Of a DNA stretch of 64,000 bases, positions 1-8,415 are shown one piece after another. The position numbers were made by a program, and so were the translations under genes. The notes under the pieces are model-generated. The model saw nothing but the letters and a program-made list of their open reading frames with translations. It did not search any database and was not told the origin of the DNA. The stretch's first letter is position 1; every line of letters starts with the position of its first letter. Source of the stretch: Ignavibacteria bacterium (GTDB lineage Bacteria > Bacteroidota > Ignavibacteria > OLB7); contig JACKAE010000005.1 of assembly GCA_020635205.1 (NCBI GenBank), forward strand, positions 372,001 through 436,000, in the 5' to 3' direction.

Positions 1-46
1 GGAGATGGCCACCTAAAGCAGAGGCTGATCTAACAAAAATATCGTT

Positions 47-592
47 ATGAAGTTCGCCGCAGATTCGGTTTGCTCCCTTTTAACACTGTTGCTCTCCCTA
101 ATTCTATCGTCTACGATAGTTGCCTGTGTCGAGGAGAAACCACCCGGTTACTATGACCATTCAGATGGATTCTCATTGATTATACCGGATGGGTGGCATC
201 ATCAAGACAACGTCGGAAACGCCTCGGCGGTCTTCTGGAGGGGAGAGCGAGATTCTTCCAGCCCAGTCCTAACTGTTGTAACCGTCCCTGTCCCGCCGGA
301 AGCCGACAACAACCGTTTTGCCGACCTGAATTTCCGCGAGGCGGCTTCGGTTGAGGGATATGTGCCGATGCGGAACGATGAGGTAGTAATCGACGGCGAT
401 ACGCTTCCCGTTTTGCTCTACGCCTACAAGGATGGGAACAACTGGAGGCAGGGGATGCTTACCTCTATCGTAAGCGAAGGAGATGATGACGACCGTCGAG
501 GATATGTCTTCCTCGGGTCAAGCTATTCTGGAAAGATCGAAGGAGACAAAGTCGACTACCTCCGCATTCTGGAGACGTTCAAGAGGAAGTAG
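47..592 (+). CDS. Putative lipoprotein, PsbP/DcrB-like
   Basis: A 181-residue protein of unknown function. Residues 1-27 form a hydrophobic leader ending in a lipobox-like TIVAC, so it is probably lipid-anchored in the envelope. The rest (GYYDHSDGFSLIIPDGW near the start of the mature part) looks like the small mixed alpha/beta fold of PsbP/DcrB-type proteins, which often begin with this 'F-S-hydrophobic-P-x-G-W' pattern. That fold call is by eye and tentative. It stands alone, followed by about 195 bp of repeat-like spacer before adenine deaminase. The window begins only 46 bp upstream, so its promoter may lie outside. Confidence 0.6.
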   Translation: MKFAADSVCSLLTLLLSLILSSTIVACVEEKPPGYYDHSDGFSLIIPDGWHHQDNVGNASAVFWRGERDSSSPVLTVVTVPVPPEADNNRFADLNFREAASVEGYVPMRNDEVVIDGDTLPVLLYAYKDGNNWRQGMLTSIVSEGDDDDRRGYVFLGSSYSGKIEGDKVDYLRILETFKRK

Positions 593-599
593 TTTTCAT

Positions 600-735
600 T
601 GAGTTCATAGAGTTGAGAGTGTGTAGAGTTTATTAGGTATAGGTCTTCTGTCTACGCTGGAAGAGTAAAACAGATTAAGGTTGTAGAAGTGATAGAGTTT
701 ATGAGTGTGGGAGTGTATGGGTGGCGGTAGAATAA
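600..735 (+). repeat. Composite spacer repeat (AGAGTTTATAGAG-type stretch + GGTCTTC palindrome)
   Basis: A degenerate purine-rich stretch with recurring words such as GAGTTCATAGAGTTGAGAG, then GGTCTTCTGTCTACGCTGG (636-662), then more of the same words. Very similar composites occur at 30785-30860, 47434-47510 and 55636-55705, and in reverse orientation at 29920-30020. No ORF of note. Confidence 0.55.
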
Positions 736-788
736 TCGCGCTGGGATTTCTGTGCTCACTGCTCACAACTGACAGTTAAAGAATATCC

Positions 789-2429
789 ATGCAAAACATT
801 TCTGGTTGCATTGTGGACCCACTGAAGGGACGCATCTTTTTCGGTACTCTTCGAGTTGAGGGTGGTCGCATTGTCGAAATCCTCGAGGAAGAACGAGAGA
901 GGAGAGAGGGGGAGCCATACATTCTACCCGGGTTTGTCGACGCCCACGTTCACGTTGAAAGCTCAATGTTAGTTCCCTCGGAGTTTGCCCGCATTGCCGT
1001 GCAGCATGGAACGGTGGCAACTGTCAGCGATCCGCACGAGATTGCCAACGTGCTCGGCATTGAGGGAGTTCGCTACATGATTGAGAATGGTGAGCAGACC
1101 CCCTTCAAGTTTGCATTCGGTGCGCCGTCGTGCGTCCCTGCAACCAGCTTTGAAACTGCAGGAGCCACGCTCGGAGTTGACGAAGTAGAAGAGTTGCTCC
1201 GAGATGATCGCGTCCGCTACCTCAGCGAAATGATGAACTATCCGGGCGTTATTGGGGACGATCCCGACGTTCACGCAAAAATTGCGGTTGCCCACAAGCT
1301 TGGCAAACCAGTCGACGGCCATGCTCCCGGGTTACGCGGGGAAGGGTTGCAAAAATATCTGAGTGCCGGTATCACTACCGATCACGAATCGTTTACATAC
1401 GATGAAGGGAGAGAGAAACTTCTCTCGGGAATGAAGTTGTTGATTCGCGAAGGGTCAGCCGCTAAAAACTTCGAGGCTCTCCATCCCTTGATCTCCGAGT
1501 TTCCCGATAGTTGCATGTTCTGCAGCGACGACAAACATCCTGACGATCTCCTACAAAGCCACATCGACGGTCTGGTGCGCCGAGCCTTGACCGAGGGGCA
1601 CGACTTGATGACAGTACTTCGCTCTGCGTCAGTTCACCCGGTGGAACATTATGGATTGAATGTGGGGTTGCTTCAGGTAGGTGATCCGGCAGACTTTATC
1701 GAGGTGGAGAGCTTGGATAGTATGCGCGTTCTGCGGACTTGGATTGATGGCCAGATAGTTGCCGAGAGTGGCGAGTCACGCATTCCAAGCGTTCCAATCA
1801 CTCAACCGAACAATTTTGCTCCGAGAACTATCGAGCCGAATGCACTCCGTTTTCCCTTTGCGGGAGAGGAGGCATTGCTTAACGTTATCGGTGCGCTCAA
1901 CGGACAGATTGTCACCGAGAAGAGAGAGATGAAGGGAACGATTCGCGACGCCGAAATCGTCTCCGACACAACTACGGATGTTCTGAAGATTGCTGTCGTT
2001 AACCGATACAGCCAACAACCCTCGGCAGTTGCCTTCATCAATGGGTTTGGTCTGAAGCGAGGGGCGATTGCCTCATCGGTTGCGCACGATTCGCACAACA
2101 TTGTTGCCGTGGGGACTTCAGATAGTGAATTATGTCGGGCAATTAACGTAGTGATGGAATCTCGGGGAGGGCTTTCGGTTGTTGTAGAAGATCGGGAAGA
2201 AGTTCTACCACTTCCGGTTGCCGGGTTGATGAGCGATCAACCTATCGAAGAAGTTGCCGCCGCCTACTCCCGACTCGACAAGATGGTAAAAGAAGAATTG
2301 GAGACGCCCTTGACATCACCTTACATGACCCTCTCGTTCATGGCTCTGTTAGTGATACCGAGTCTGAAGTTGAGCGACAAGGGATTGTTCGATGGGTCAG
2401 CATTTAGTTTTACGTCAGTAGTTCAGTAG
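789..2429 (+). CDS. ade: Adenine deaminase
   Basis: Amidohydrolase-superfamily enzyme converting adenine to hypoxanthine and ammonia in purine salvage; expected to be cytosolic. The 546-residue length fits the AdeC family. The metal-binding signature PGFVDAHVHVESSM lies at residues 47-60 (HVH 53-55). It is followed by SDPHEIANV at about 80-88, VDGHAPGL near 175 and CSDDKHPDDL near 245, all hallmark blocks of adenine deaminase rather than of dihydroorotase or dihydropyrimidinase. The C-terminal AdeC-specific domain is present and complete. The ATG start gives a leader typical of the small beta-sandwich domain. No purine-pathway neighbour is present, so it appears to be monocistronic. Confidence 0.93.
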   Translation: MQNISGCIVDPLKGRIFFGTLRVEGGRIVEILEEERERREGEPYILPGFVDAHVHVESSMLVPSEFARIAVQHGTVATVSDPHEIANVLGIEGVRYMIENGEQTPFKFAFGAPSCVPATSFETAGATLGVDEVEELLRDDRVRYLSEMMNYPGVIGDDPDVHAKIAVAHKLGKPVDGHAPGLRGEGLQKYLSAGITTDHESFTYDEGREKLLSGMKLLIREGSAAKNFEALHPLISEFPDSCMFCSDDKHPDDLLQSHIDGLVRRALTEGHDLMTVLRSASVHPVEHYGLNVGLLQVGDPADFIEVESLDSMRVLRTWIDGQIVAESGESRIPSVPITQPNNFAPRTIEPNALRFPFAGEEALLNVIGALNGQIVTEKREMKGTIRDAEIVSDTTTDVLKIAVVNRYSQQPSAVAFINGFGLKRGAIASSVAHDSHNIVAVGTSDSELCRAINVVMESRGGLSVVVEDREEVLPLPVAGLMSDQPIEEVAAAYSRLDKMVKEELETPLTSPYMTLSFMALLVIPSLKLSDKGLFDGSAFSFTSVVQ

Positions 2430-2550
2430 TAGAGAAAGTGGATCGTGATGGTCTTTGCCGAATACGTTGAGTAGGATGAGTGGTGAAGTAGTGATCTGAA
2501 CTCTTTTATGGCTTGTCGGCTTGAGTTGGGTGAAGTGAAAGTCGGGAAAG

Positions 2551-2572
2551 AAACGGCTTGAAGCCGTTTTTC
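2551..2572 (+). terminator. Hairpin followed by T-run, likely ade terminator
   Basis: Nine-base arms AAACGGCTT / AAGCCGTTT (2551-2559, 2561-2569) followed by TTTCCT. It lies 120 bp after the ade stop. It could equally be one of the short palindromic repeats common in this window. Confidence 0.5.
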
Positions 2573-2589
2573 CTCTACTGAGACTTAAG

Positions 2590-2613
2590 AACACCCCAAT
2601 GAATCGGGGTGTT
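2590..2613 (+). repeat. Second hairpin, 8-bp GC-rich stem
   Basis: AACACCCC (2590-2597) pairs perfectly with GGGGTGTT (2606-2613) around an 8-nt loop. It lies just upstream of the methyltransferase ORF and close to the hairpin at 2551. There is no T-run, so a pure terminator role is less likely. Confidence 0.5.
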
Positions 2614-2675
2614 AATGGGAGTTGGCGATTTTGTTCAAAGACAATAAGATGGTTCAAAGAGAGACGAATTCAGTA

Positions 2676-3464
2676 ATGCCAATATCTGCAAACAAAGAGA
2701 TGTCGGGACATGATGCGGCAACGCAGGAACGCCTCGCGCGCGAGGCAGAGTTCCACGACCATTCGTTTTCAACAAACTTGAGAGAGTCCGAGGTCGGCAA
2801 GTTCTATTCGGTTGCCAGACGATCCTACGAGTGCTATCACGATCTGGTATTCCGCGACGTTGTCGGCAAAGATGTTCTGGAGTATGGCTGCGGCATCAAC
2901 AGCGACGGACTTGCCCTCGCTAAGGAGGGAGCGAAGATTACGGGAATCGACATCTCACCCGTTGCAATCGAGGAGTCAAACACGTTGGCAGAAGAGGCTG
3001 GGCTAACCAACCAAGTCTCCTACCACGTGATGAATGCCGAAGAGTTGACCTTCCCTGACAACTCATTCGACCTCGTCTGTGGCATCGGTATTCTCCACCA
3101 CCTCGATCTTGAGAAGGGATACAGCGAAGTTGCCCGCGTTCTTCGTCCGGGGGGAGTTGCCGTCTTCCACGAGCCGTTAGGGCACAATCCACTAATCAAC
3201 CGTTTTCGGAACCAGACGCCACACCTGCGGACCCCGGATGAACACCCTCTTCTTCGTGCCGACCTTCGTCGAGCCGAAGACTATTTCTCCGAGCTTCGCC
3301 CACACTTCTTTCACCTAACCTCCCTCGGCATTGTTCCCCTTCGTAATAGTCCTCTCTTCAAGCCACTCTACGGAGTCACCGAAGGAATTGACCGTCTTCT
3401 GATGACGATCCTTCCTCCACTGCGAGGGTGGGCTTGGTACTGTGTGATGGAGATGAGAAAATAA
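2676..3464 (+). CDS. Class I SAM-dependent methyltransferase
   Basis: Predicted cytosolic methyltransferase of the Methyltransf_11/25 type; the substrate cannot be told. SAM-binding motif I is clear as VLEYGCGINSDGLALA, followed by GIDISP (acidic residue after beta2), MNAEELTFPDNSFD and LHHLDLEKGYSEVARVLRPGG, the usual order for the class. A C-terminal hydrophobic stretch (LLMTILPPLRGWAWYCV) is reminiscent of lipid- or quinone-type methyltransferases but proves nothing. The reading frame is open from a TTG at 2622. ATG codons at 2649, 2676 and 2700 are all possible starts and none has a strong ribosome-binding site; 2676 is a compromise. Confidence 0.8.
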   Translation: MPISANKEMSGHDAATQERLAREAEFHDHSFSTNLRESEVGKFYSVARRSYECYHDLVFRDVVGKDVLEYGCGINSDGLALAKEGAKITGIDISPVAIEESNTLAEEAGLTNQVSYHVMNAEELTFPDNSFDLVCGIGILHHLDLEKGYSEVARVLRPGGVAVFHEPLGHNPLINRFRNQTPHLRTPDEHPLLRADLRRAEDYFSELRPHFFHLTSLGIVPLRNSPLFKPLYGVTEGIDRLLMTILPPLRGWAWYCVMEMRK

Positions 3465-3484
3465 TAGCGTGAGTGGATGAGTAG

Positions 3485-3570
3485 TCGCAGGTCTTCAGCC
3501 TGCGCCGGGTTTAGTAGAGGATACCGAAGCCAAGTAGTTGCAGGCTTGCAACCTACGTCAGGAAAGTAGA
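3485..3570 (+). repeat. GGTCTTCAGCCTGCG palindromic spacer repeats
   Basis: The first copy is CGCAGGTCTTCAGCCTGCG (3487-3505), an imperfect palindrome. A relative, TTGCAGGCTTGCAACCTACG, follows around 3538-3557. The same word family recurs at about 640, 29920, 30840, 47490, 55685 and 59005. It lies in the 288-bp spacer between the methyltransferase and the DUF2279 gene, which otherwise shows no gene. Confidence 0.55.
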
Positions 3571-3752
3571 GAGGGTCAAGAGTTGTAGAAGAAGTGTAGG
3601 AGATCGTAGAATATCAACGGGATATTTTCACTGTTATCTACTATCTGCTTACCCCTCTTTTCTTCATTTCCCACAGAATATTTTTTTTGTATCCTGTCCC
3701 GATTTTAAAAGATAGGTTGAGAGATTTAGATGAGAATTCAGGTACGAGTCTT

Positions 3753-4901
3753 ATGATGTTCCCGAAGGGATTCTTTGTCGGTATACTTCTACTCTCTTCT
3801 CTTTGTCTGCCACTTCGTGCACAGGTAGGAGAGGCTGTTGCGGGGGAGAGAGAGGCCGACAATTCGTCGGGTGAGATAGTTTCGGATACTACATCCGACA
3901 GATTACCCGTGGAATTGGGGGGCGTCGAAGAAGTCACAGTTGTTGCAGACAGTTCAGGTGACGCCTCCTCAGCCAACGTTCATTCTCCTCCACCCTTCGA
4001 CACAGCATCGAAGAAAGAAGAATATCCACGTTACACCCTTGATGAATATCGCTACGCAAAAGCTCCCCGTTATACACTGACTGGAGATCTTCCCTACCGT
4101 GACACGCACGTTCGTCCTGTTCCAGCCGTACTGACTGGGCTTGGAGTGGCGGGAATTGTCGCAGCAATTCATATCTATCAGCAGAATGCGTGGTGGAGTG
4201 ATCGGCGTGAGCCATTTCACTTTACTGTAGATTGGGGATATGCTGCGCAGGCGGATAAGTTCGGCCACTTCTTTGCCGGATATATGAGTTCCTACACAGG
4301 CTATGAAGCCCTCGTCTCCTCTGGCTTCAGTCCTGATGTAGCTGGTTGGATGGGACCACTTATAGGTTTGAGCTTTCAAACTTATGTCGAGATCGAAGAT
4401 GGGTTCAGTCCTTTCGGGTTCGATCCAACAGATCAATATGCAAATACGATCGGACCACTCTTCTTCGGACTTCAGCACTACTTCCCCGACCTTCAGAACT
4501 TCAAGTTCAAGTGGAGTTACTTTCCGAACGACGAGTATCAGGGGGGAGTGCGGAGCGGACACGACGAGATCATTGTCGACGACTACAACGGACAGACAAT
4601 TTGGTTCTCGACAAAGGTGGCAAACCTGCTGCCGGAGAGTATTGCCTGGCCGAAATGGTTGCGCCTTGCGTTTGGCTATGGAACGTATAATGTCGACCGC
4701 ATCAACGAGCGAAACGAAGTACTCGTACCAGGTCGCCGCTACTTTATCTCGCTCGACTATGATCTGGTGGAGATGCTTCCCGACTTGGGTGATTTTGGCA
4801 ATTGGCTCCTACAGACTGCCGACTATCTCCACTGGCCAGCCCCTGCGCTGCAGTTAGCACCCGAAGTAAAGTTCTACCTTGCTTGGCCTGTCCACTTCTG
4901 A
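3753..4901 (+). CDS. DUF2279 family protein with signal peptide
   Basis: Envelope protein of unknown function. From the chosen ATG there is a clean Sec signal (FFVGILLLSSLCLPLRAQ), then about 90 low-complexity acidic/Ser/Thr residues, then the DUF2279 core. Recognisable blocks are TVDWGYAAQADKFGHFFAGY, a YVEIEDGFSPFGFDPTDQ segment and GLQHYFPDLQNFKFKWSYFP. These match a family seen in Bacteroidetes and Chlorobi that is probably membrane associated. An in-frame ATG 66 bp upstream (3687) would add a charged extension before the signal peptide and is less likely. The stop lies only 20 bp before the GT2 gene, so the two may be co-transcribed. Confidence 0.75.
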   Translation: MMFPKGFFVGILLLSSLCLPLRAQVGEAVAGEREADNSSGEIVSDTTSDRLPVELGGVEEVTVVADSSGDASSANVHSPPPFDTASKKEEYPRYTLDEYRYAKAPRYTLTGDLPYRDTHVRPVPAVLTGLGVAGIVAAIHIYQQNAWWSDRREPFHFTVDWGYAAQADKFGHFFAGYMSSYTGYEALVSSGFSPDVAGWMGPLIGLSFQTYVEIEDGFSPFGFDPTDQYANTIGPLFFGLQHYFPDLQNFKFKWSYFPNDEYQGGVRSGHDEIIVDDYNGQTIWFSTKVANLLPESIAWPKWLRLAFGYGTYNVDRINERNEVLVPGRRYFISLDYDLVEMLPDLGDFGNWLLQTADYLHWPAPALQLAPEVKFYLAWPVHF

Positions 4902-4920
4902 ACCAGATTTCTAAGAGACT

Positions 4921-5778
4921 TTGAGCAATCCACTCGATACATCGAACCTACATCCAGCTACGAACGGGCATGCTACCCCGCAGGCTCGTTCAGCAACTGA
5001 CGGAGATTCTCCCGAAGTCTGGATTGCTCCCGACGCAATTACCGATCCCACAATTAGCCTGATTGTCCCGGCACTGAACGAAGAGAAGTTGATCGGTGAT
5101 ATGCTCCAAATTTTTCCGAGAGAGATTCGCGAGAAGTGCCGGATTGAACTGATTGTCAGTGACGGGGGGAGCACCGACAAAACACCCGAGATCGCTCGGG
5201 AGCACGCCGACATCATTGCCCGCCACGTCGCCTCACGTCGCCAGACAATTGCTGAGGGTCGAAACTTGGGGGCAGAGCAGGCGCGGGGCGAACTTCTCGT
5301 CTTCATCAACGCCGACACGATTCCGCAGGATGGAAAGAAGTTTGTAGAAGGATTGGTAGAGTTTGTTGAGAGGGGAGAGGCTGAGATCGTCGCCTTCGCA
5401 TGTCCTGTCCACATCGCCCCACACGAGAGAGGGTGGAGCGATTCACTCTTCCACAACTTCTTCAACAACTACGTTCGGTTGTTGAACTTTATCGGTCTCG
5501 GCATGGGACGTGGCGAGTGCCAGATTGTCCGGCGCGACGCCTTCGTAGCAGTTGGAGGCTACGAGAAGCACATGGCGGCAGGCGAAGATTTTGATCTCTA
5601 CCGTCGGTTAACCAGCAAGGGGAAGATCGGCCACCAGAACGAATTCCGCGTCTACGAATCCCCCCGCCGCTTCCGTCGTTTCGGCTACCTCCGCGTCCTC
5701 TTCGAGTGGACCCTCAACGCCTTAGCCGTAATGATCCTCGGCAGATCAATCTCAAAAGAGTGGGAAGAGATACGGTAA
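4921..5778 (+). CDS. Glycosyltransferase family 2
   Basis: GT-A-fold glycosyltransferase, probably acting on a lipid-linked or surface polysaccharide precursor at the inner membrane; donor and acceptor unknown. After a 42-residue N-terminal tail come ISLIVPALNEEKLI, IVSDGGSTDKTPEIA (nucleotide-binding) and LVFINADTIP (metal-binding DxD-like), then GRGECQIVRRDAFVAVGGY and AAGEDFDLYRRL (acceptor/ED loop). A hydrophobic C-terminal helix (LFEWTLNALAVMILG) suggests membrane association. The start is a TTG; no ATG precedes the catalytic core, so the non-ATG start is accepted. It begins 20 bp after the DUF2279 gene. Confidence 0.85.
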   Translation: MSNPLDTSNLHPATNGHATPQARSATDGDSPEVWIAPDAITDPTISLIVPALNEEKLIGDMLQIFPREIREKCRIELIVSDGGSTDKTPEIAREHADIIARHVASRRQTIAEGRNLGAEQARGELLVFINADTIPQDGKKFVEGLVEFVERGEAEIVAFACPVHIAPHERGWSDSLFHNFFNNYVRLLNFIGLGMGRGECQIVRRDAFVAVGGYEKHMAAGEDFDLYRRLTSKGKIGHQNEFRVYESPRRFRRFGYLRVLFEWTLNALAVMILGRSISKEWEEIR

Positions 5779-5800
5779 AAAGGCGTTCCGAAAAAACATC

Positions 5801-5880
5801 CTCTCTGCGTCCTCCGCGCCTCTGCGTTTATTCTCTCCATCTGAAGAGCCAGAAAGATCAACCGCAGAGTCGCAGAGGAA
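5801..5880 (+). repeat. CTCTGCGTCC...CGCAGAGTCGCAGAGG inverted spacer repeat
   Basis: The 5' arm CTCTGCGTCCTCCGCGCC and TCTGCG is mirrored by CCGCAGAGTCGCAGAGG about 45 bp later, making a long imperfect palindrome. Related palindromes sit at 14737-14821 and 23390-23455. Non-coding. Confidence 0.55.
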
Positions 5881-5903
5881 GAGATTTTCGAGCCACTCAA
5901 GTT

Positions 5904-5990
5904 TGTCGTTCTGAGGTCTTCCGAAGAACCTCACAGGTTGTAGATATTAGGAGGTATCTCTTAATTCACCGTCGAGACTCTTTACTTCAC
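5904..5990 (+). repeat. Degenerate GTC-TTCTGAGG / GAGACTCTT dispersed repeat
   Basis: Begins TGTCGTTCTGAGGTCTTCCGA and ends near GTCGAGACTCTTTACTTCACT. It is a diverged copy of the family seen at 40101-40221, 40242-40360 and 61505-61615. With the preceding palindrome it fills most of the 340-bp spacer between the GT2 gene and the ORF at 6120. The remainder (5991-6119) is AT-rich and may hold the promoter for the next gene. Confidence 0.5.
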
Positions 5991-6119
5991 TGCTATTACA
6001 AAAAACATGCCCACAAAGTAGTAAGTACCCGAGAAAATCACTTGCATTGCATTTGATTTTTTTTAGTGTTGACCTCACAATTAACCTTATTCTCACTCAA
6101 CTCCTTATTGAGGTGTATT

Positions 6120-6725
6120 ATGAAAAACTGTGGTTGCAGTTCCAGCTCCAATTCCGTCCTCTCTTGGTATGACCTTCAAGATGCCGCTCCAAAAAATCCA
6201 TTCGACATTATTGCCTATGCCGAACTCAGCGGAACAATCGGACAATTCGAGTACAGTGTTGATTTCTTGAATCCGGGTGGAACCTGGGTGGCAACACCTG
6301 TTACTGTGCAAGATGGTGGCGACTGCAAAGCCTGGGAGAGCGACAACCAACAAAAAGTTGGTGATGCTGCGATGTGGTCGCAACAACATCAGGTGACAAA
6401 TGCCGCTACCGATTTAGCAATTCCACTCCGAAAGATGATCTTCCTCCGTGGTGGTACAGCATGGCAGATGCGTATCCCGCTCGACTTCGCAGTTGGGATT
6501 GAATCGTTGCAGCTAAGTTTTCTCGACAATGCAGGCACTCGTGGCGATAGCCAAGCGACAGTTCCAGTGCTTCGGTTTGATCCCGGTGTGAACTACGTAC
6601 CCGGTTCGTATGTCCTCACGGTGACTCTAAAAAGTTTTGGGACACTCTCGATGGGGTTAAAGACAATTGCATCGGGTTCGGGGGATCAAGCGATGATGGA
6701 AATGGATTGGATTATTGTGCCGTAG
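6120..6725 (+). CDS. Hypothetical protein, possible beta-sandwich
   Basis: A 201-residue protein I do not recognise. It starts MKNCGCSSSSN, a short Cys/Ser-rich head with no signal peptide. The body is rich in beta-forming residues and G/T/N, compatible with a beta-sandwich. The ATG at 6120 is preceded by a GAGG-containing sequence and is preferred to an upstream GTG at 6066. It is the first gene of an AT-rich accessory stretch and lies 88 bp before the split metallopeptidase gene in the same direction, so the two may be functionally paired. No motif supports a specific role. Confidence 0.6.
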   Translation: MKNCGCSSSSNSVLSWYDLQDAAPKNPFDIIAYAELSGTIGQFEYSVDFLNPGGTWVATPVTVQDGGDCKAWESDNQQKVGDAAMWSQQHQVTNAATDLAIPLRKMIFLRGGTAWQMRIPLDFAVGIESLQLSFLDNAGTRGDSQATVPVLRFDPGVNYVPGSYVLTVTLKSFGTLSMGLKTIASGSGDQAMMEMDWIIVP

Positions 6726-6813
6726 TAAACAAAAACAGAGGAGATTCTTATCGATAGCACTCAACACCTGTTTTGAATCTTTCATTTCACCACAATTCAG
6801 AAAGAGTAAAACT

Positions 6814-7902
6814 ATGGCATCCAATATATTTAACGATCAGAGGAGAATGGGAATAGTCTCTTCTGCTGAACCAGCCAGAATTATTATTAACTCTGGTTCT
6901 ACTAACCTATCGACCAATTCGACAAATAATCAGCCTTCGGTTATAAGGAAGCTAAGCCCTTCAGAAGTTCTTGAGAAGGGTTTAGCCTCTTCAACAAGAG
7001 GGACTATCGAAAATGGTAAGCCACAACAACCTTCGGGAGGTTCCAAACGGCCGGGCATCTCAGCCGCTACTGAAGACCTCCCACCCTCAACATTAGAGAA
7101 TTGGCCAGGCATCCCTTGCCCTCCGGGAACAGCCCCAGGGAAAGTTGTGCAGCAGGCTTTCTTTACTGATGAATATGGAACTTGGTACGAATTCCTATGG
7201 TTTGACTGTGTGCCAATAGGACAAGGGGGAACTACAAGGGGTGGTACAGGTCATAGAGGAGGAGGTGGCACTGATAAAGGTCCCGGAGGTAGTTTAGAAA
7301 GTGGAGCGGGAAGAGGTACTAACCTTAGTGGACCTGGAGGGAATCCAGGAGGAGGTATAAGCACTCCTGGGGGCTATACAGGACCTACTTCTGGAACCGG
7401 TGGCGGGGGAACAAGGAGTGGAGGAGATAATTCTAACGGAGTGCCTTTACATGGTGTTGATGGTGGGCGTGGACTCGGTATTGTTCAAGATGGTCGACGC
7501 CCACGCATTGGAATCATTAGAAATTTTGCCGATGAAATCAGTGCGAAATATGGAGAATTCGTCGATTATAGACTTCCTGAAGATGGTGAAGAGGAGGAGA
7601 AAATAATCGTCAACTTCATGGACGATGAGGGTACTGAAGAATGCTCGCCTGAGTTTAAAGAACTCGTAAAAAAAGTCATGCAGGATATCTATGATAATCT
7701 GATCCCATGCCTCGAAAAATATGGTGGAGCATTGGTGGAACTTGCCAAGAAAATGCGTGAATCAATTGACACAATCGGTGTTAATATTGTGTGTGGTAGT
7801 GATCAGTATTGTAGTCGAAAAAACGTGCGCATACAGAGGCTGAATCACAGCGTATTTATATATGCAATCAAGATGGTCAAGAATTTTCAGAAGATGAATT
7901 AA
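6814..7902 (+). CDS. Upstream-frame part of split zinc-metallopeptidase gene
   Basis: A 362-residue ORF from ATG 6814. An N-terminal Ser/Thr/Asn-rich region without a signal peptide is followed by a segment with CPPGTAPG and a WYEFLWFDC block. Next comes a Gly-rich linker of about 70 residues (roughly 7225-7440) and then a helical domain ending in VNIVCGSDQYCSRK. The last 27 residues after CSRKN look like out-of-frame noise. The protein naturally continues in the -1 frame from 7824, giving a 522-residue product with an HELVH zinc site. The join lies at A-AAA-AAC (7818-7824). So this is either a pseudogene, a homopolymer sequencing error or a programmed frameshift gene. The Gly-rich linker before a peptidase domain recalls modular toxin or effector proteins, but that is inference. 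Confidence 0.65.
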   Translation: MASNIFNDQRRMGIVSSAEPARIIINSGSTNLSTNSTNNQPSVIRKLSPSEVLEKGLASSTRGTIENGKPQQPSGGSKRPGISAATEDLPPSTLENWPGIPCPPGTAPGKVVQQAFFTDEYGTWYEFLWFDCVPIGQGGTTRGGTGHRGGGGTDKGPGGSLESGAGRGTNLSGPGGNPGGGISTPGGYTGPTSGTGGGGTRSGGDNSNGVPLHGVDGGRGLGIVQDGRRPRIGIIRNFADEISAKYGEFVDYRLPEDGEEEEKIIVNFMDDEGTEECSPEFKELVKKVMQDIYDNLIPCLEKYGGALVELAKKMRESIDTIGVNIVCGSDQYCSRKNVRIQRLNHSVFIYAIKMVKNFQKMN

Positions 7903-8381
7903 TAGATCTTCTTTTTCATGAACTAGTTCATTACGCTGATGGTAATGCATTTGAGCTCGATGCTTATTTAGCAACAATGTTATGCTCAAAAAAAACTGAA
8001 AAAGGGAACCTTTCTCCGCTTGACGACATTGATTCTAAAGATTCTGGAGCTTTTTGTCAATGGTGCTCTATTATTAAGCAGCAGAGAGAAACGAATGGCA
8101 CAATACAAAATATTAGTGATGACGGCATAGAAGTTTATACTTTTTTCGGGAGTAGTTATTTTTCAATTGACTTAAGAACTGGGGATGTTAGAGTCAATGC
8201 TGATATCAATCAGCCGTGGAAACAAAATGATATAGGGAATGGGATTAAGATCAATGGTGCACGCATTGTAAATCCACCCTGGCCAAAGTTGACGCCGACG
8301 AATTCTGAAGACTACTTATATTGGTTCTCTATGACTTCCCCAAAATTGAATGAAGACTGTTGGGAAAAATGCAAGCTGTGA
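7815..8381 (+). CDS. Downstream-frame zinc-metallopeptidase domain (HELVH)
   Basis: This open frame follows a TAG at 7812 and runs to TGA at 8379-8381. It carries LIDLLFHELVHYADGNAFE then LDAYLATMLC. HExxH gives two zinc ligands and the catalytic Glu, and the Glu in FELDAYLA is a plausible third ligand, as in gluzincin families with a short HExxH-to-ExxA spacing. The region has no good start of its own before the HELVH motif (the first ATG is at 7977, after it). Translation must therefore come from the upstream frame, or the gene is broken. About 120 residues follow the zinc site with several cysteines (CQWC, CWEKC). Adding a single A to the A6 run at 7818-7823 would restore one continuous ORF from 6814. 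Confidence 0.65.
   Translation, partial: SKKRAHTEAESQRIYICNQDGQEFSEDELIDLLFHELVHYADGNAFELDAYLATMLCSKKTEKGNLSPLDDIDSKDSGAFCQWCSIIKQQRETNGTIQNISDDGIEVYTFFGSSYFSIDLRTGDVRVNADINQPWKQNDIGNGIKINGARIVNPPWPKLTPTNSEDYLYWFSMTSPKLNEDCWEKCKL
7818..7824 (+). promoter_or_regulatory. A-AAA-AAC slippery heptamer at the frame junction
   Basis: In the upstream frame the codons are CGA AAA AAC, so the heptamer A AAA AAC is in exactly the register needed for a -1 slip. After slipping, the next codon is CGT in the HELVH frame. The sequence fits the X-XXY-YYZ rule for -1 frameshifting. A chance A6 indel site would look the same. Confidence 0.45.
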
Positions 8382-8415
8382 ACGCTCTGCTAATTTGTTA
8401 AGGTTATACTGTTTT

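Noticed and set aside
3969..4562. 197-codon minus-strand ORF
   Set aside because: Antisense to the DUF2279 gene, no recognisable features.
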